From Oscillospiraceae bacterium (GTDB lineage Bacteria; Bacillota; Clostridia; Oscillospirales; Oscillospiraceae): a stretch of 64,000 nucleotides of DNA. The DNA lies in contig JAFQFA010000004.1 in the NCBI GenBank assembly GCA_017398725.1, positions 1 through 64,000 on the forward strand, in the 5' to 3' direction. How positions within the stretch are numbered: position 1 is the stretch's first letter; each line of letters starts with the position of its first letter. A model generated the notes under the pieces. That model was not told the DNA's origin and did not search any database. It worked only from the letters and a program-made list of their open reading frames with translations. Made by a program: the position numbers and the translations under genes. This document shows, piece after piece, positions 7,584 to 15,874 of this stretch.

Positions 7584-7612
7584 ATAATAACGGAGGAAGC
7601 GCGTTTTTGCAA
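7584..7612 (-). promoter_or_regulatory. Promoter of the small RNA
   Basis: Minus strand: TTGCAA, exactly 17 bases, TATTAT. The predicted start is near 7577. Confidence 0.7.
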
Positions 7613-7687
7613 GATGGGATATTTCACAAGCGTAAATTACCGGTTTCGTGCATATGGGAGAATTTGTAAAGCCCCGGCAAAAAATAG

Positions 7688-7716
7688 TTGACCCTGCGGA
7701 TACAGCGTGTTATAAT
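7688..7716 (+). promoter_or_regulatory. Near-consensus promoter with no gene downstream
   Basis: TTGACC, 17 bases, TATAAT. The predicted start near 7723 coincides with the first base of the terminator stem at 7724-7763. Confidence 0.7.
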
Positions 7717-7723
7717 AAATGTG

Positions 7724-7763
7724 TTGGGCGGCTGATTGTAACAATCGGCCGCCCAAGTTTTTT
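7724..7763. terminator. Terminator at the 3' end of capA
   Basis: A 16-bp stem (one G:U-type mismatch) with a one-base centre is followed on the plus strand by GTTTTTT and on the minus strand by a weaker T-rich tract. It terminates the capA message and also the plus-strand transcript that would begin at 7723. Confidence 0.85.
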
Positions 7764-8988
7764 ATTTACCTGCCACCCGGGCTTCTACCCGCGTCAGAGC
7801 GTATTTCATGGCTTCGTAGGTGGTTTGACTCACCCGGTCGATATGCCCTGCTTCATAGGCGGCCATGGCTTCTTTCAACCGCAGCACCCGCAGGGGCTGA
7901 TTCTCTTCATTCACGATAAAGGTGGGCACATAGTCAAAGCTTTTGATCACGGTGTTGCCGGTTTTGTTGTTCTTTTCCACCGTCAGATTCAAAATAACGG
8001 AGTACTCCGAGCCGGCACGGGTGCCGTCACCGAGAAAATCGCCCAAGGAATAGGCAATAAATCGGCCCTGTGCATCCAGCTCCATTTTTTGCACATAATG
8101 AGAGTGGGTGCCGAGGATCGCATCCACGCCGCCCTCTTCAAGAAGGGTGCGGATCTTCTTCTGGCTGGTGCTGATATTGTCGTTAAATTCGCTGCCCCAG
8201 TGGAGCATGGCAATGGTCAGGTCCGGCTTTTCCGAACGGACATCGGATAAAATGCGATTGATCCGTTCCGTATCCACCTTTTGGTAAGTGGTATCGTAGT
8301 CGGTATAGAGGATGTTGGTGCCGTAACGGCCGTTGGAGAGCATGCCCATGCCCACAGTGCCTTTGGTAAAAGCAATCAGTGCCACCCGGACGCCTTGCAC
8401 GTTGATGATGGTATAGGGCTTGTCTTTTCCGTCGTTTTTGTAAGTGCCCAAGGGCAAAAGACCATGCGCTTCCACCGCAGCCACGGTGGTGGCAAGGCTG
8501 GAAATGCCGCCATGGATGGTATAGGAGTTGGCAAGCTGCACACCGTCAACGCCGGCTTTTTTCAGGGCCTGCAGTAGTTCCGGCGGGGTGGAGCGGCTGC
8601 CTCCGTAGGGAGGACCGGATACCACACCTTCCAGATTCATCAGTGTCAGATGGGGATCTGCCAGCAAATGGGACACATCCATAAGCATATTGTTATATTC
8701 CTGCACAGAGGTAGCGCTGTTTACCACCCGATCCGTGATATTTACATCGCCTACGGCGGCGATGCGGATGGTGGTAATCTCCCCGGCGGGGGCCGTTTGC
8801 GCCGGCGCTCCGGCATCACCGGGCTGAGAGGGGGATGCAGATCGGGTCGCCAGCAGGATGATCACGGCACAGCCAACCAATGCGAAAAACGCCAGAAGCA
8901 GCCGCATCTGCAGCCGCTTTTGGGCAGCTTGCCGCTGCGCCTGCCGCTGGATTCTCTTTTGCCGGAACTGTTCAGGATCCAAAGCCAC
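7762..8988 (-). CDS. CapA family protein, membrane-anchored
   Basis: The 408-residue protein has a basic N-terminus, one transmembrane segment (about residues 28-47) and an extracellular CapA/PgsA-type metallophosphoesterase-like domain: AAVGDVNI, NLEGVVSG, LANSYTIHGG, HWGSEFND, GTHSHYVQ and AYSLGDF. In Bacillus CapA takes part in poly-gamma-glutamate export, but no capB or capC is present here, so a phosphatase-like role in the envelope is equally possible. The start is GTG at 8988 with GGGGGC upstream. A second CapA protein lacking the membrane anchor is encoded at 48632. Confidence 0.88.
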   Translation of the reverse strand: MALDPEQFRQKRIQRQAQRQAAQKRLQMRLLLAFFALVGCAVIILLATRSASPSQPGDAGAPAQTAPAGEITTIRIAAVGDVNITDRVVNSATSVQEYNNMLMDVSHLLADPHLTLMNLEGVVSGPPYGGSRSTPPELLQALKKAGVDGVQLANSYTIHGGISSLATTVAAVEAHGLLPLGTYKNDGKDKPYTIINVQGVRVALIAFTKGTVGMGMLSNGRYGTNILYTDYDTTYQKVDTERINRILSDVRSEKPDLTIAMLHWGSEFNDNISTSQKKIRTLLEEGGVDAILGTHSHYVQKMELDAQGRFIAYSLGDFLGDGTRAGSEYSVILNLTVEKNNKTGNTVIKSFDYVPTFIVNEENQPLRVLRLKEAMAAYEAGHIDRVSQTTYEAMKYALTRVEARVAGK

Positions 8989-9019
8989 AGATATGCCCCC
9001 TTTTTACCCATAATATACT

Positions 9020-9048
9020 ATTGTACACTATTTTCTTCTGAGAAACAA
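9020..9048 (-). promoter_or_regulatory. Promoter of the first capA gene
   Basis: Minus strand TTGTTT, 17 bases, TACAAT, about 30 bases upstream of the GTG start. Confidence 0.55.
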
Positions 9049-9057
9049 GCCCCAAAG

Positions 9058-9246
9058 AAATTCCGATTTAAAGGGCAAGTGCGCTTCACCGCGAAGCATG
9101 GGAAAGCCCGCGGTGGACGCTTCGCATCCTGATTGCGCTCGGTAACGGAAATACGTGATCGTTCCTTTTCTGACGCAGTAACGATAACACATGCACTGTG
9201 CATGCATTGTCCGGCGGAACTGCCGCCCGATAAATTGGAATTTGCA
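9058..9246 (-). repeat. MITE-like dispersed repeat, copy B
   Basis: This 189-bp gene-free element has inverted ends (AAATTCCGATTT on the left, AAATTGGAATTT on the right). Its reverse complement aligns with copy A at 22244-22437 over nearly the full length, including CGGGCGGCAG, a TGCAC/GTGCA palindrome, ATCGTTACTGC, GCGCAATCAGGATGCG and GCGGTGAAGCGC. Its right end supplies TTGCAA, the -35 box for the gene at 9291. Confidence 0.75.
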
Positions 9247-9269
9247 ACCACGGAATAATGTGTTATACT
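9242..9269 (+). promoter_or_regulatory. Promoter whose -35 lies in the repeat end
   Basis: TTGCAA (inside the outward end of the repeat), 16 bases, TATACT, upstream of the 68-residue protein gene. Confidence 0.65.
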
Positions 9270-9290
9270 ATTAAAAAAGGAGGTGGGCGT

Positions 9291-9497
9291 ATGGGGAAAA
9301 AAGAACTGCCCCCGGAAGCGGAATGTCCGGTACGCAACACCGACAGGATAGATACGGATCTTGAAAACTATGCCCGGCAGGTTTACGAACCGCCCAAGAA
9401 AAAGGGGGGCTGTATGGGTATGATATTGATTCTGTTGGTTTTATTTGCCCTGACCTTGGGTTATCTGGTGCTAAAATTGGGAGGAATCATTGCATGA
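9291..9497 (+). CDS. Small single-span membrane protein, unknown function
   Basis: A 68-residue protein with a charged N-terminal half (YARQVYEPPKKKGGC) and one C-terminal transmembrane helix (about residues 43-64). The strong AAAAAGGAGGTG site places the start at 9291. Its stop overlaps the start of gluQ as ATGA, so the two are translationally coupled. I do not recognise a family; the tail-anchored layout suggests a cytosolic N-terminus. The transcript starts from a promoter that borrows its -35 from a repeat. Confidence 0.72.
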   Translation: MGKKELPPEAECPVRNTDRIDTDLENYARQVYEPPKKKGGCMGMILILLVLFALTLGYLVLKLGGIIA

Positions 9498-10435
9498 TGT
9501 TTATGGGAAGACCCCCGGTAGGTCGCTTTGCCCCTACGCCTTCCGGACGGATGCATTTAGGCAATGTTTTTGCCGCTATGGTGGCGTGGCTGTCCGTTCG
9601 TTCCCGAAACGGCTATTTTGTGCTGCGAATGGAGGATCTGGATACCCAGCGTACCAGCGAGGAATACGCCCGGCAATTGCGGGAGGACTTGCTTTGGCTG
9701 GGACTTGACTGGGATGATGAATCTCCTCCCCAAAGCCAGCGGGGGGAGGTATATCAGCAGTATTTTGAAAAGCTGCAGGATCTGGGACTGGTGTATCCCT
9801 GCTATTGCACCCGCAGCCAGCTGCACAGCGTCGATGCCCCGCATCTTTCTGACGGTACATATATCTACCCCGGCACATGCCGGGATCTGACCGAGGAACA
9901 GCGGGCGGCCTTTGACCGGGAACCGGCATGGCGGGTTCAGGTTCCGGACCGGCTCTGGAAATTCCGGGATCTGGTACAGGGGGGCTATGCCCAGAACCTG
10001 AGCCGGGATTGCGGCGACTTTGTGGTGCGCCGGGCGGATGGCGTGTTCGTCTATCAGCTGGCGGTAACGGTGGATGACGGAGAGTATGAGATCAGCGAGG
10101 TGGTCCGGGGTATGGACCTACTTAGCTCTGCGCCCCGGCAGATGTACCTGCAGGAGCTGTTTGGCTTCCGGCATCCCCAGTATGCCCATGTGCCGATGCT
10201 GCTTTCACCGGACGGCCGGCGGCTGAGTAAACGGGATAAAGATCTGGATCTGGGGGTTCTGCGGCAAAAGCTGTCTCCGGAGGCCTTGCTGGGCATCCTT
10301 GCCCACAGTGCAGGGCTGATAGAAAAGCCTGCGCCCATCAGCGCCCGGGAGCTGGCAGCGGTGTTTGATTGGGACAAGCTCAGTACCGAGGATATCTGTC
10401 TGGAAGGAAAAGACCTTGCTTTTTTGGAAGGATAA
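9494..10435 (+). CDS. gluQ: Glutamyl-Q tRNA(Asp) synthetase
   Basis: GluQ-RS is a GluRS-like paralogue lacking the anticodon-binding domain. It activates glutamate and transfers it to queuosine in tRNA(Asp). The 313-residue length is typical. Visible motifs are RFAPTPSGRMHLGNVFAA with the HIGH-like HLGN, the zinc-binding-type set CYCTRS...YIYPGTCRDL, and RRLSKRDKD as the KMSKS equivalent. The start could be any of three closely spaced ATGs (9494, 9497, 9503); 9494 overlaps the upstream stop. A promoter for the next gene lies inside its 3' end. Confidence 0.92.
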   Translation: MMFMGRPPVGRFAPTPSGRMHLGNVFAAMVAWLSVRSRNGYFVLRMEDLDTQRTSEEYARQLREDLLWLGLDWDDESPPQSQRGEVYQQYFEKLQDLGLVYPCYCTRSQLHSVDAPHLSDGTYIYPGTCRDLTEEQRAAFDREPAWRVQVPDRLWKFRDLVQGGYAQNLSRDCGDFVVRRADGVFVYQLAVTVDDGEYEISEVVRGMDLLSSAPRQMYLQELFGFRHPQYAHVPMLLSPDGRRLSKRDKDLDLGVLRQKLSPEALLGILAHSAGLIEKPAPISARELAAVFDWDKLSTEDICLEGKDLAFLEG

Positions 10436-10444
10436 GGATATAAT
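10416..10444 (+). promoter_or_regulatory. Promoter inside the end of gluQ
   Basis: TTGCTT, 17 bases, TATAAT; the -35 is within the last codons of gluQ and the -10 just after its stop. It drives the nucleotidyltransferase gene. Confidence 0.7.
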
Positions 10445-10474
10445 TTAAGTATATTTCATTTGGGAGGCGGAAAA

Positions 10475-11404
10475 ATGGCAAAAAAACCTGTACTTGTGGT
10501 GATGGCAGCCGGTATGGGCAGCCGTTACGGCGGCTTAAAGCAGATCGATCCTGTGGGCAGCCAAGGAGAGGCCATTTTGGACTATAGCCTGTTCGATGCC
10601 TATGAAGCAGGCTTTGAAACAGCAGTCATTATTATTAAAGAGGCAATTCGGAAGGACTTTATGGATACGGTAGGCAAGCGGCTGGAAAAATGCCCCATGC
10701 AGATCCGTTATGCATATCAGGAAATGGAAAAGCTGCCTGCGGGCTTTACCGTGCCGGAAGGCCGCATCAAACCCTTTGGTACCAGTCATGCCATCCTGTG
10801 CGCCAAGGAAGAGATCGGGGACGCACCCTTTGCGGTGATCAATTCCGATGACTACTACGGAAAATCCGCGTTTAAAACGATTTTCGATTATCTTTCCACC
10901 GCCAAGGACGGCGCGAAGCTGGATTTCTGCATGGTGGGCTACCTGTTGGGGAACACCGTTACCGATAACGGATCTGTCTCCCGGGGCGTTTGTCAGACCG
11001 ATGGGGCGGGCTTCTTAGCGGATATTCAGGAGCGGACCCGGATCGAAAAGCAGGAAGGCGGCATCCGTTATACGGAAGATGACGGCAACACATGGACCGA
11101 CCTTGCCTTCGATACCGTGGTGTCTATGAATATGTTTGGCTTTACCCCCAGCTTCTTAGGGGAACTGGAAGCCGGCTTCCCTGCCTTTTTGCAGGAGCAG
11201 TTGCCCGGCAATCCCATGAAGGCGGAGTATCTGCTGCCCCGGAGTGTAGACGGCTTGCTGAAAGCCGGGAAAGCGGCGGTGCGTGTACTTAAGTCCGAGG
11301 ACCGGTGGTACGGCGTGACCTATGCGGCCGATAAGCCTATGGTAGTGGAAGCCTTGGCACAGCTGCGCAAAGAAGGGAAATATCCCGACGGCCTTTGGAA
11401 ATAA
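10475..11404 (+). CDS. Sugar-phosphate nucleotidyltransferase-like protein
   Basis: The 309-residue protein begins with the GT-A nucleotidyltransferase signature VVMAAGMGSRYGGLKQIDPVG and has a metal-site motif AVINSDDYYG. Such enzymes make NDP-sugars from sugar-1-phosphates. The conserved motifs around KPFGTSHAILCAKE support substrate handling, but the exact sugar cannot be assigned. A role upstream of the UDP-sugar epimerase encoded 1 kb away is plausible but not shown. The ATG at 10475 follows GGGAGGCGG. It has its own promoter and a shared terminator. Confidence 0.85.
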   Translation: MAKKPVLVVMAAGMGSRYGGLKQIDPVGSQGEAILDYSLFDAYEAGFETAVIIIKEAIRKDFMDTVGKRLEKCPMQIRYAYQEMEKLPAGFTVPEGRIKPFGTSHAILCAKEEIGDAPFAVINSDDYYGKSAFKTIFDYLSTAKDGAKLDFCMVGYLLGNTVTDNGSVSRGVCQTDGAGFLADIQERTRIEKQEGGIRYTEDDGNTWTDLAFDTVVSMNMFGFTPSFLGELEAGFPAFLQEQLPGNPMKAEYLLPRSVDGLLKAGKAAVRVLKSEDRWYGVTYAADKPMVVEALAQLRKEGKYPDGLWK

Positions 11405-11414
11405 TATAAAATAT

Positions 11415-11448
11415 AAATTTCCGGCATGCGACCGCATGCCGGAAATTT
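11415..11448. terminator. Bidirectional terminator
   Basis: AAATTTCCGGCATG pairs with CATGCCGGAAATTT around a 6-base loop between two converging genes; both flanks carry A/T tracts. Confidence 0.9.
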
Positions 11449-11450
11449 TG

Positions 11451-12296
11451 TTATTCATAGTAAAACAGCAGGTTAATATCCACATTGCCGTTGATGCCGG
11501 GAACGGTTCCTTGATTGGTGTACTGCCACATGTGGAATTTGTAGGGGTAGGTCATCCAGTCGGTGTACATGGCCAGCCAGAAATCGTAGTCGGTCACTTG
11601 CTCAATATGGAACAATCGCTTGGCTTGGTTGGGGTTAAAGTAGAGCATAGGCTCTTTGCCGGCCTGCTTGATCCGTTCACAGAAGGCGATCATGCAGTCG
11701 GTAAGGGTCTGCTGATCTATATTGGCGGTGCGGGCTTCCTCGCTGATATATTCCCAGTCGTAAACCAAAGGCATTTCCAAGGTCCAGTCCTTGGTTTTTT
11801 CCAAAAGATATTCGGCTTCCTCCACCGCTTCTTCCGGAGTGATGGCTTGGGAAAAGAAGTACGCGCCCACCTTTAACCCGGCTTTTCGAGCCCCGGCGTA
11901 GTTTTCCTGCGCCCGCTTGTCGTCGTACAGATTGCCGCTTTCCCCGTAACCCCGGCCTGCCACGCGAATGATGGCAAAGGTCACGCCGGAATCGGCTACC
12001 TTTTTCCAGTTGATCTTCCCTTGATAGGCGGAAACATCAATGCCCCGCTCATAAGGGCCGGCGGTGCAGGTGAGGTAACCCTGCTCGTCATAGATAAAAT
12101 CCTCCGGGTTAAAAACATTTTCAGGGGGAGGGGGCAGGGTGGTGGCTTGGGTGGTGGTTTCCGCGGGACTGCCCTCCACCGGCGGCACCGGAGCCTGCAG
12201 CTCCAAATATACCGCCAGCAGGACCAAACCTGCCAGTGCCACACAGGCAATGATGGACAGAACCGTCAACCATGCCCGTTTTTTGATCGCTGTCAT
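11451..12296 (-). CDS. Glycoside hydrolase family 25 lysozyme
   Basis: A 281-residue secreted or membrane-anchored muramidase. A transmembrane signal-anchor (residues 9-31) is followed by a Pro/Thr-rich linker (to about residue 60) and a GH25 barrel: RGIDVSAYQGKINWKKV, the acidic pair in LVYDWEYISE, and a C-terminal MWQYTNQGTVPGINGNVDINLLFY. It would cleave the beta-1,4 bond after N-acetylmuramic acid. It is encoded 38 bases after galE and shares its message, so it is tied to surface polysaccharide or wall work. Confidence 0.92.
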   Translation of the reverse strand: MTAIKKRAWLTVLSIIACVALAGLVLLAVYLELQAPVPPVEGSPAETTTQATTLPPPPENVFNPEDFIYDEQGYLTCTAGPYERGIDVSAYQGKINWKKVADSGVTFAIIRVAGRGYGESGNLYDDKRAQENYAGARKAGLKVGAYFFSQAITPEEAVEEAEYLLEKTKDWTLEMPLVYDWEYISEEARTANIDQQTLTDCMIAFCERIKQAGKEPMLYFNPNQAKRLFHIEQVTDYDFWLAMYTDWMTYPYKFHMWQYTNQGTVPGINGNVDINLLFYYE

Positions 12297-12334
12297 AGGA
12301 TAGGTTCCTTTTCTTTCTGTTTTTTAATTGGGCA

Positions 12335-13351
12335 TTATTCCTGATAACCCATGGGGTTCTTGCTTTGCCAGTTCCAAGCGTCCCGGCACATGTCCACAAG
12401 ATTTTTTTCTGCCTTCCAGCCCAGCAGCCGGGCGCTCTTGTCGGGATCGGCATAGCAAACCGCCAAATCGCCGGGACGGCGGTCGGTGATGGCATAAGGA
12501 ACGCATACCCGGTTGGTGTCCACAAAGGTGTGCACCATGTCCAGCACACTGTAGCCGTTGCCGGTACCCAGATTGAAGGCCTCGCAGCCGGCGTGGGTCT
12601 GGGCGTACTTAGCGGCAGCCAAATGACCCTTGGCAAGGTCTACCACGTGGATATAATCCCGGACACCGGTGCCGTCGGGGGTGTCGTAATCGTCTCCGAA
12701 TACATTCAGCTGTTCCCGGCGGCCCACCGCCACCTGCGTGATATAGGGCATCAGATTGTTGGGGATGCCTTGGGGATCTTCCCCGATGCGGCCGCTTTCG
12801 TGGGCGCCGATGGGGGTGAAATAGCGCAGCAGACAAATATGCCATTGGGGATCTGCAAAAGCGATGCCCTGCAGGATCTGCTCGATCATATATTTCGTCC
12901 AGCCGTAGGGGTTGGTGCAGTTGCCGGTGGTGCTTTCCTCCGTCAGGGGCATTTGGTTTCCTGCAGAGTAGACGGTGGCAGAGGAGGAAAAGATCAGCTT
13001 CTTCACACCGGCCTGCTTCATGACCTTGGTAAGCACCAAGGTAGAGCCCAGATTATTATCGTAATACTCCCAAGGCATAGAAACACTTTCACCCACTGCC
13101 TTCAGGCCGGCAAAGTGGATGACGCAATCAATGGCATTTTCCGCAAAGATACGCTGAAGCAGGGCTTCATCCCGGACATCACCCTCATAAAAACGCAAGG
13201 GCTTGCCGGTCAGTTCCTGCACCCGGCGCAGAGATTCCTCACTGGAATTGCACAGATTGTCGACGACTGTAACGGCATTGCCCGCTTCCAGCAGCTCCAG
13301 ACAGGTGTGAGAACCGATAAAACCGGCACCGCCGGTGACAAGTACATGCAT
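12335..13351 (-). CDS. galE: UDP-glucose 4-epimerase
   Basis: This 338-residue short-chain dehydrogenase/reductase interconverts UDP-glucose and UDP-galactose with bound NAD. It shows the N-terminal VTGGAGFIGSHT, VVDNLCNSSEE, HFAGLKAVGES, the catalytic Ser in FSSSATVYS and the Tyr-Lys pair in YGWTKYMIE, plus LRYFTPIGAHESGRIGEDP. Most GalE proteins read TVYG at this point, whereas this one reads TVYSAG, a small variant next to the active site. It heads a two-gene unit with the GH25 lysozyme. Confidence 0.95.
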   Translation of the reverse strand: MHVLVTGGAGFIGSHTCLELLEAGNAVTVVDNLCNSSEESLRRVQELTGKPLRFYEGDVRDEALLQRIFAENAIDCVIHFAGLKAVGESVSMPWEYYDNNLGSTLVLTKVMKQAGVKKLIFSSSATVYSAGNQMPLTEESTTGNCTNPYGWTKYMIEQILQGIAFADPQWHICLLRYFTPIGAHESGRIGEDPQGIPNNLMPYITQVAVGRREQLNVFGDDYDTPDGTGVRDYIHVVDLAKGHLAAAKYAQTHAGCEAFNLGTGNGYSVLDMVHTFVDTNRVCVPYAITDRRPGDLAVCYADPDKSARLLGWKAEKNLVDMCRDAWNWQSKNPMGYQE

Positions 13352-13381
13352 AATAATGATCCTCCTGTGGGTATTTTATAT

Positions 13382-13410
13382 ATTGTATCGTGAAATCCCC
13401 AAAAAAGCAA
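13382..13410 (-). promoter_or_regulatory. galE promoter
   Basis: Minus strand TTGCTT, 17 bases, TACAAT, about 30 bases upstream of the galE ATG, which follows AGGAGG. Confidence 0.6.
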
Positions 13411-13489
13411 CCATAACAAAATGCCAATTTGTCGATTTGATCTGCAGGGCGACTGTTCGATCAGTGAAAATTTGCGAAGCATATATAAA

Positions 13490-13516
13490 AAACCGGAGGA
13501 CAATGTCCTCCGGTTT
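13490..13516 (-). terminator. Terminator after tsf
   Basis: A perfect 12-bp stem around a 3-base loop is followed on the minus strand by TTTTTTATAT. Confidence 0.92.
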
Positions 13517-13532
13517 GGATTGTTGGGTTATC

Positions 13533-14453
13533 TTACTTGGCGCCGGCGATCTGTGCGGCAACCTCAGCAGCGAAGTTCTCTTCCTTCTTCTCGATGCCCT
13601 CACCCTTAATGTAGTGGATGGCGTCGACGAACTTCACAGTGCCGCCCAGCTTCTTGGCAGCGTCGGCAATGTAGCCGGCCACGTCGCCCTTGAAGAGGTC
13701 GGAACGGACGAAGTCCTGCTGCAGCAGGCAGTTTTCCTTGTAGAAAGCGTTGATCTTGCCGGCAGCGATCTTCTCCTTAACGGCAGCGGGCTTGGAAGCC
13801 ATCTTGGGGTCGTTGTCCATCAGAGCCACCTGCACAGCCAGCTCCTTGTCCACATCGGCCTGAGGCACCTGAGCCTTATCCCAGTACTTGGGGTTCATGG
13901 CAGCGATCTGCATAGCCACGTTTTTGCCGATCTCGGTAGCATCCACATCGGCTTCCATGTTAACCAGAACACCGTGGCTGCCGCCCATGTGGACGTAAGC
14001 AACGGAAGTGCCGGTAGCGAAGCGGTCGAAGCGGCGGATCTGCATGTTCTCGCCGATGGACATTACCTTCTCCTGCAGGATCTCGGTAACGGTCAGGTTG
14101 GTGCCGGGGTAGGTGCAAGCCTTCAGAGCTTCCACATCAGCGGGAGCCTCGGTAGCGACCACAGTGGCCAGATTCTTAACCAGATCTTGGAAAGCATCGG
14201 TCTTTGCGGCAAAGTCAGTCTCGGAGTTGACCTCGATGACAACGCCCACGCCGTTCACAACAGTAGCCAGCGCAACGCCCTCAGCGGCAATGCGGTCAGC
14301 CTTCTTAGCGGCCTTGGCCAGACCCTTCTCACGCAGCCAGTCAACGGCCTTGTCCATATCGCCGTCGGTAGCAGCCAGAGCGGCCTTGCAGTCCATCATG
14401 CCGACGTTGGTCATTTCACGCAGCTTCTTAACATCCTGAGCAGTAAAAGCCAT
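13533..14453 (-). CDS. tsf: Elongation factor Ts
   Basis: EF-Ts exchanges GDP for GTP on EF-Tu. The 306-residue protein has the N-terminal UBA-like segment with VKKLREMTNVGMMDCKAAL, the core motif IEVNSETDFAAK and VNMEADVDA. It follows rpsB on the minus strand, the classical rpsB-tsf operon, with a small hairpin (14482-14505) in between that may act as partial terminator or processing site. The start at 14453 follows AGGAGGAT. Confidence 0.97.
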   Translation of the reverse strand: MAFTAQDVKKLREMTNVGMMDCKAALAATDGDMDKAVDWLREKGLAKAAKKADRIAAEGVALATVVNGVGVVIEVNSETDFAAKTDAFQDLVKNLATVVATEAPADVEALKACTYPGTNLTVTEILQEKVMSIGENMQIRRFDRFATGTSVAYVHMGGSHGVLVNMEADVDATEIGKNVAMQIAAMNPKYWDKAQVPQADVDKELAVQVALMDNDPKMASKPAAVKEKIAAGKINAFYKENCLLQQDFVRSDLFKGDVAGYIADAAKKLGGTVKFVDAIHYIKGEGIEKKEENFAAEVAAQIAGAK

Positions 14454-14481
14454 TTTAAAAATCCTCCTAATTCATTTGTAG

Positions 14482-14505
14482 ATGGCACCCGTTGCCGGGT
14501 GCCAT
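14482..14505 (-). other. Hairpin between rpsB and tsf
   Basis: ATGGCACCC and GGGTGCCAT form a perfect 9-bp stem around a short loop. There is no U tract, so it is more likely an mRNA processing or partial stop signal than a full terminator. Confidence 0.55.
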
Positions 14506-14521
14506 GTTTGTTGAATGAAAA

Positions 14522-15265
14522 TTACTCAGCCTCGGTGGTTTCGGTCTCGGCAACAGCCTCGGCAGTCTCAACCACAGCGTCCTCACCCTGACGGCCCTCG
14601 ATGGAGGCGTTGGCCATGGTGGCGGCGATCAGGCGGATGGCGCGGATGGCGTCATCGTTGCCGGGGATCACGTAATCGATCTCGTCGGGATCGCAGTTGG
14701 TGTCAACAATCGCCACGATGGGGATGTTCAGCTTCCGAGCCTCAGCAATGGCATTGCGCTCCTTGCGGGGGTCAACGATGAACAGGCAAGCGGGGATCTT
14801 CTTCATTTCCTTCACGCCGCCCAGATACTTCTCCAGCTTCTCGATCTCAGCCTGATGCTTGATAACTTCCTTCTTGGGCAGCATAGCGAAGGTGCCGTCA
14901 GCTTCCATCTTACGCAGCTGAGCCAGACGGTCGATCCGGGTACGCATGGTGCGGAAGTTGGTCAGCATACCGCCCAGCCAACGGGCGTTGACATAGTAAC
15001 CGCCGCAGCGGGCAGCTTCTTCCTTGATGGCGTCCTGTGCCTGCTTCTTGGTGCCGACGAACAGGATGTTGCCGCCGTTGGCAGCAGTCTCACGGACAAA
15101 GTTGTAAGCCTCTTCCAGCTTCTTCACGGTCTTCTGCAGGTCAATGATATAGATACCATTGCGCTCCGTGTAGATGTAGGGGGCCATTTTGGGGTTCCAG
15201 CGGCGGGTCTGGTGACCGAAGTGCACGCCGGCTTCCAGCAGTTGCTTCATAGATACGACAGACAT
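14522..15265 (-). CDS. rpsB: 30S ribosomal protein S2
   Basis: The 247-residue S2 protein begins [27 protein letters not shown] and contains [11 protein letters not shown] and [23 protein letters not shown], all diagnostic of S2. It is the first gene of the rpsB-tsf unit. A 120-base leader between the promoter and the ATG has strong dyads, as expected for autoregulated ribosomal operons. The last 20 residues are an acidic, Thr/Glu/Ala-rich tail common in Clostridia. Confidence 0.97.
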   Translation of the reverse strand: MSVVSMKQLLEAGVHFGHQTRRWNPKMAPYIYTERNGIYIIDLQKTVKKLEEAYNFVRETAANGGNILFVGTKKQAQDAIKEEAARCGGYYVNARWLGGMLTNFRTMRTRIDRLAQLRKMEADGTFAMLPKKEVIKHQAEIEKLEKYLGGVKEMKKIPACLFIVDPRKERNAIAEARKLNIPIVAIVDTNCDPDEIDYVIPGNDDAIRAIRLIAATMANASIEGRQGEDAVVETAEAVAETETTEAE

Positions 15266-15267
15266 TT

Positions 15268-15387
15268 TGATTTTCTCCTTTTGTTTTGTCCTCCACCCCG
15301 ATCATCTCGCACTGCCCGCCTTTTCAGGCACTTGGGGGTGCGATCACCGGGTGTGTGGTGTAAATTACTACGGGAAAAATCCCGTGC
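15268..15387 (-). promoter_or_regulatory. rpsB leader, likely autoregulatory
   Basis: The leader contains a hairpin CGGGA...TCCCG near its 5' end and a longer fold (GGTGATCGCACCCCC pairing in part with GATGATCGGGGTGG) shortly before the ribosome site. The layout resembles S2 leader regulation, but I cannot match it to a named motif by eye. Confidence 0.45.
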
Positions 15388-15393
15388 CGATTC

Positions 15394-15422
15394 ATTATAA
15401 AGGAAGTGTTCCCGTTTTGCAA
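15394..15422 (-). promoter_or_regulatory. rpsB promoter
   Basis: Minus strand TTGCAA, 17 bases, TATAAT, a near-consensus strong promoter. Confidence 0.8.
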
Positions 15423-15532
15423 GTGTTTTTTACATAAAAATTTCAATTTTTTTCTAATTTTTCGCAGCTTTCCGGATTCCGGTTTATCGAACAGTTTCCA
15501 ATCCACATTGTAGGGCGGGGCTTTGTTCAGAC

Positions 15533-15814
15533 CTAAAACGGCAGGCCCGGGCGCAGACGGGGGGTGCGGCATTCCTCCGGCCGGATATCCACCAGAAGAA
15601 TATCCGGTCCGATCCGGCAGATGTTCTTCCATGGGATCACATAATCCTCCCGTTTTCCCCAGAGACCGCCGAAGCGGCAGGGACAGGGGACGATGATGGC
15701 ACAGATTTTGCCCTCCGGTAATTCGATCCGGGCATCGGTGACAAACCCCAGACGCCGACCGTCGGAAACGCAGATCACTTCTTTGCAGTGCAGGTCTGTG
15801 AATTTGGCAGACAT
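15533..15814 (-). CDS. YlmC/YmxH family sporulation protein (PRC-barrel)
   Basis: The 93-residue protein shows the PRC-barrel-like pattern of the YlmC/YmxH family: LHCKEVICVSDGRRLGFVTDARIELPEGKI, then WEDIxRIG-like WKNICRIGPDILLVDI. Members are conserved in spore formers and often lie close to sigma-G genes; sigG is 1 kb away here. The molecular role is not known. The ATG at 15814 follows GGAGGG. The gene stands alone, separated from rpsT by the rpsT terminator. Confidence 0.85.
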   Translation of the reverse strand: MSAKFTDLHCKEVICVSDGRRLGFVTDARIELPEGKICAIIVPCPCRFGGLWGKREDYVIPWKNICRIGPDILLVDIRPEECRTPRLRPGLPF

Positions 15815-15874
15815 AGAATCCCTCCTGACTGGTTTTGTTCAGTATATGCCTATCAGGGGGATAAAATGAAAAAA

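Noticed and set aside
7421-7627. 48- to 68-codon frame across the candidate small RNA
   Set aside because: Its ATG directly abuts a weak purine stretch and the frame runs through the terminator stem; composition is low-complexity and charged. The RNA interpretation fits better.
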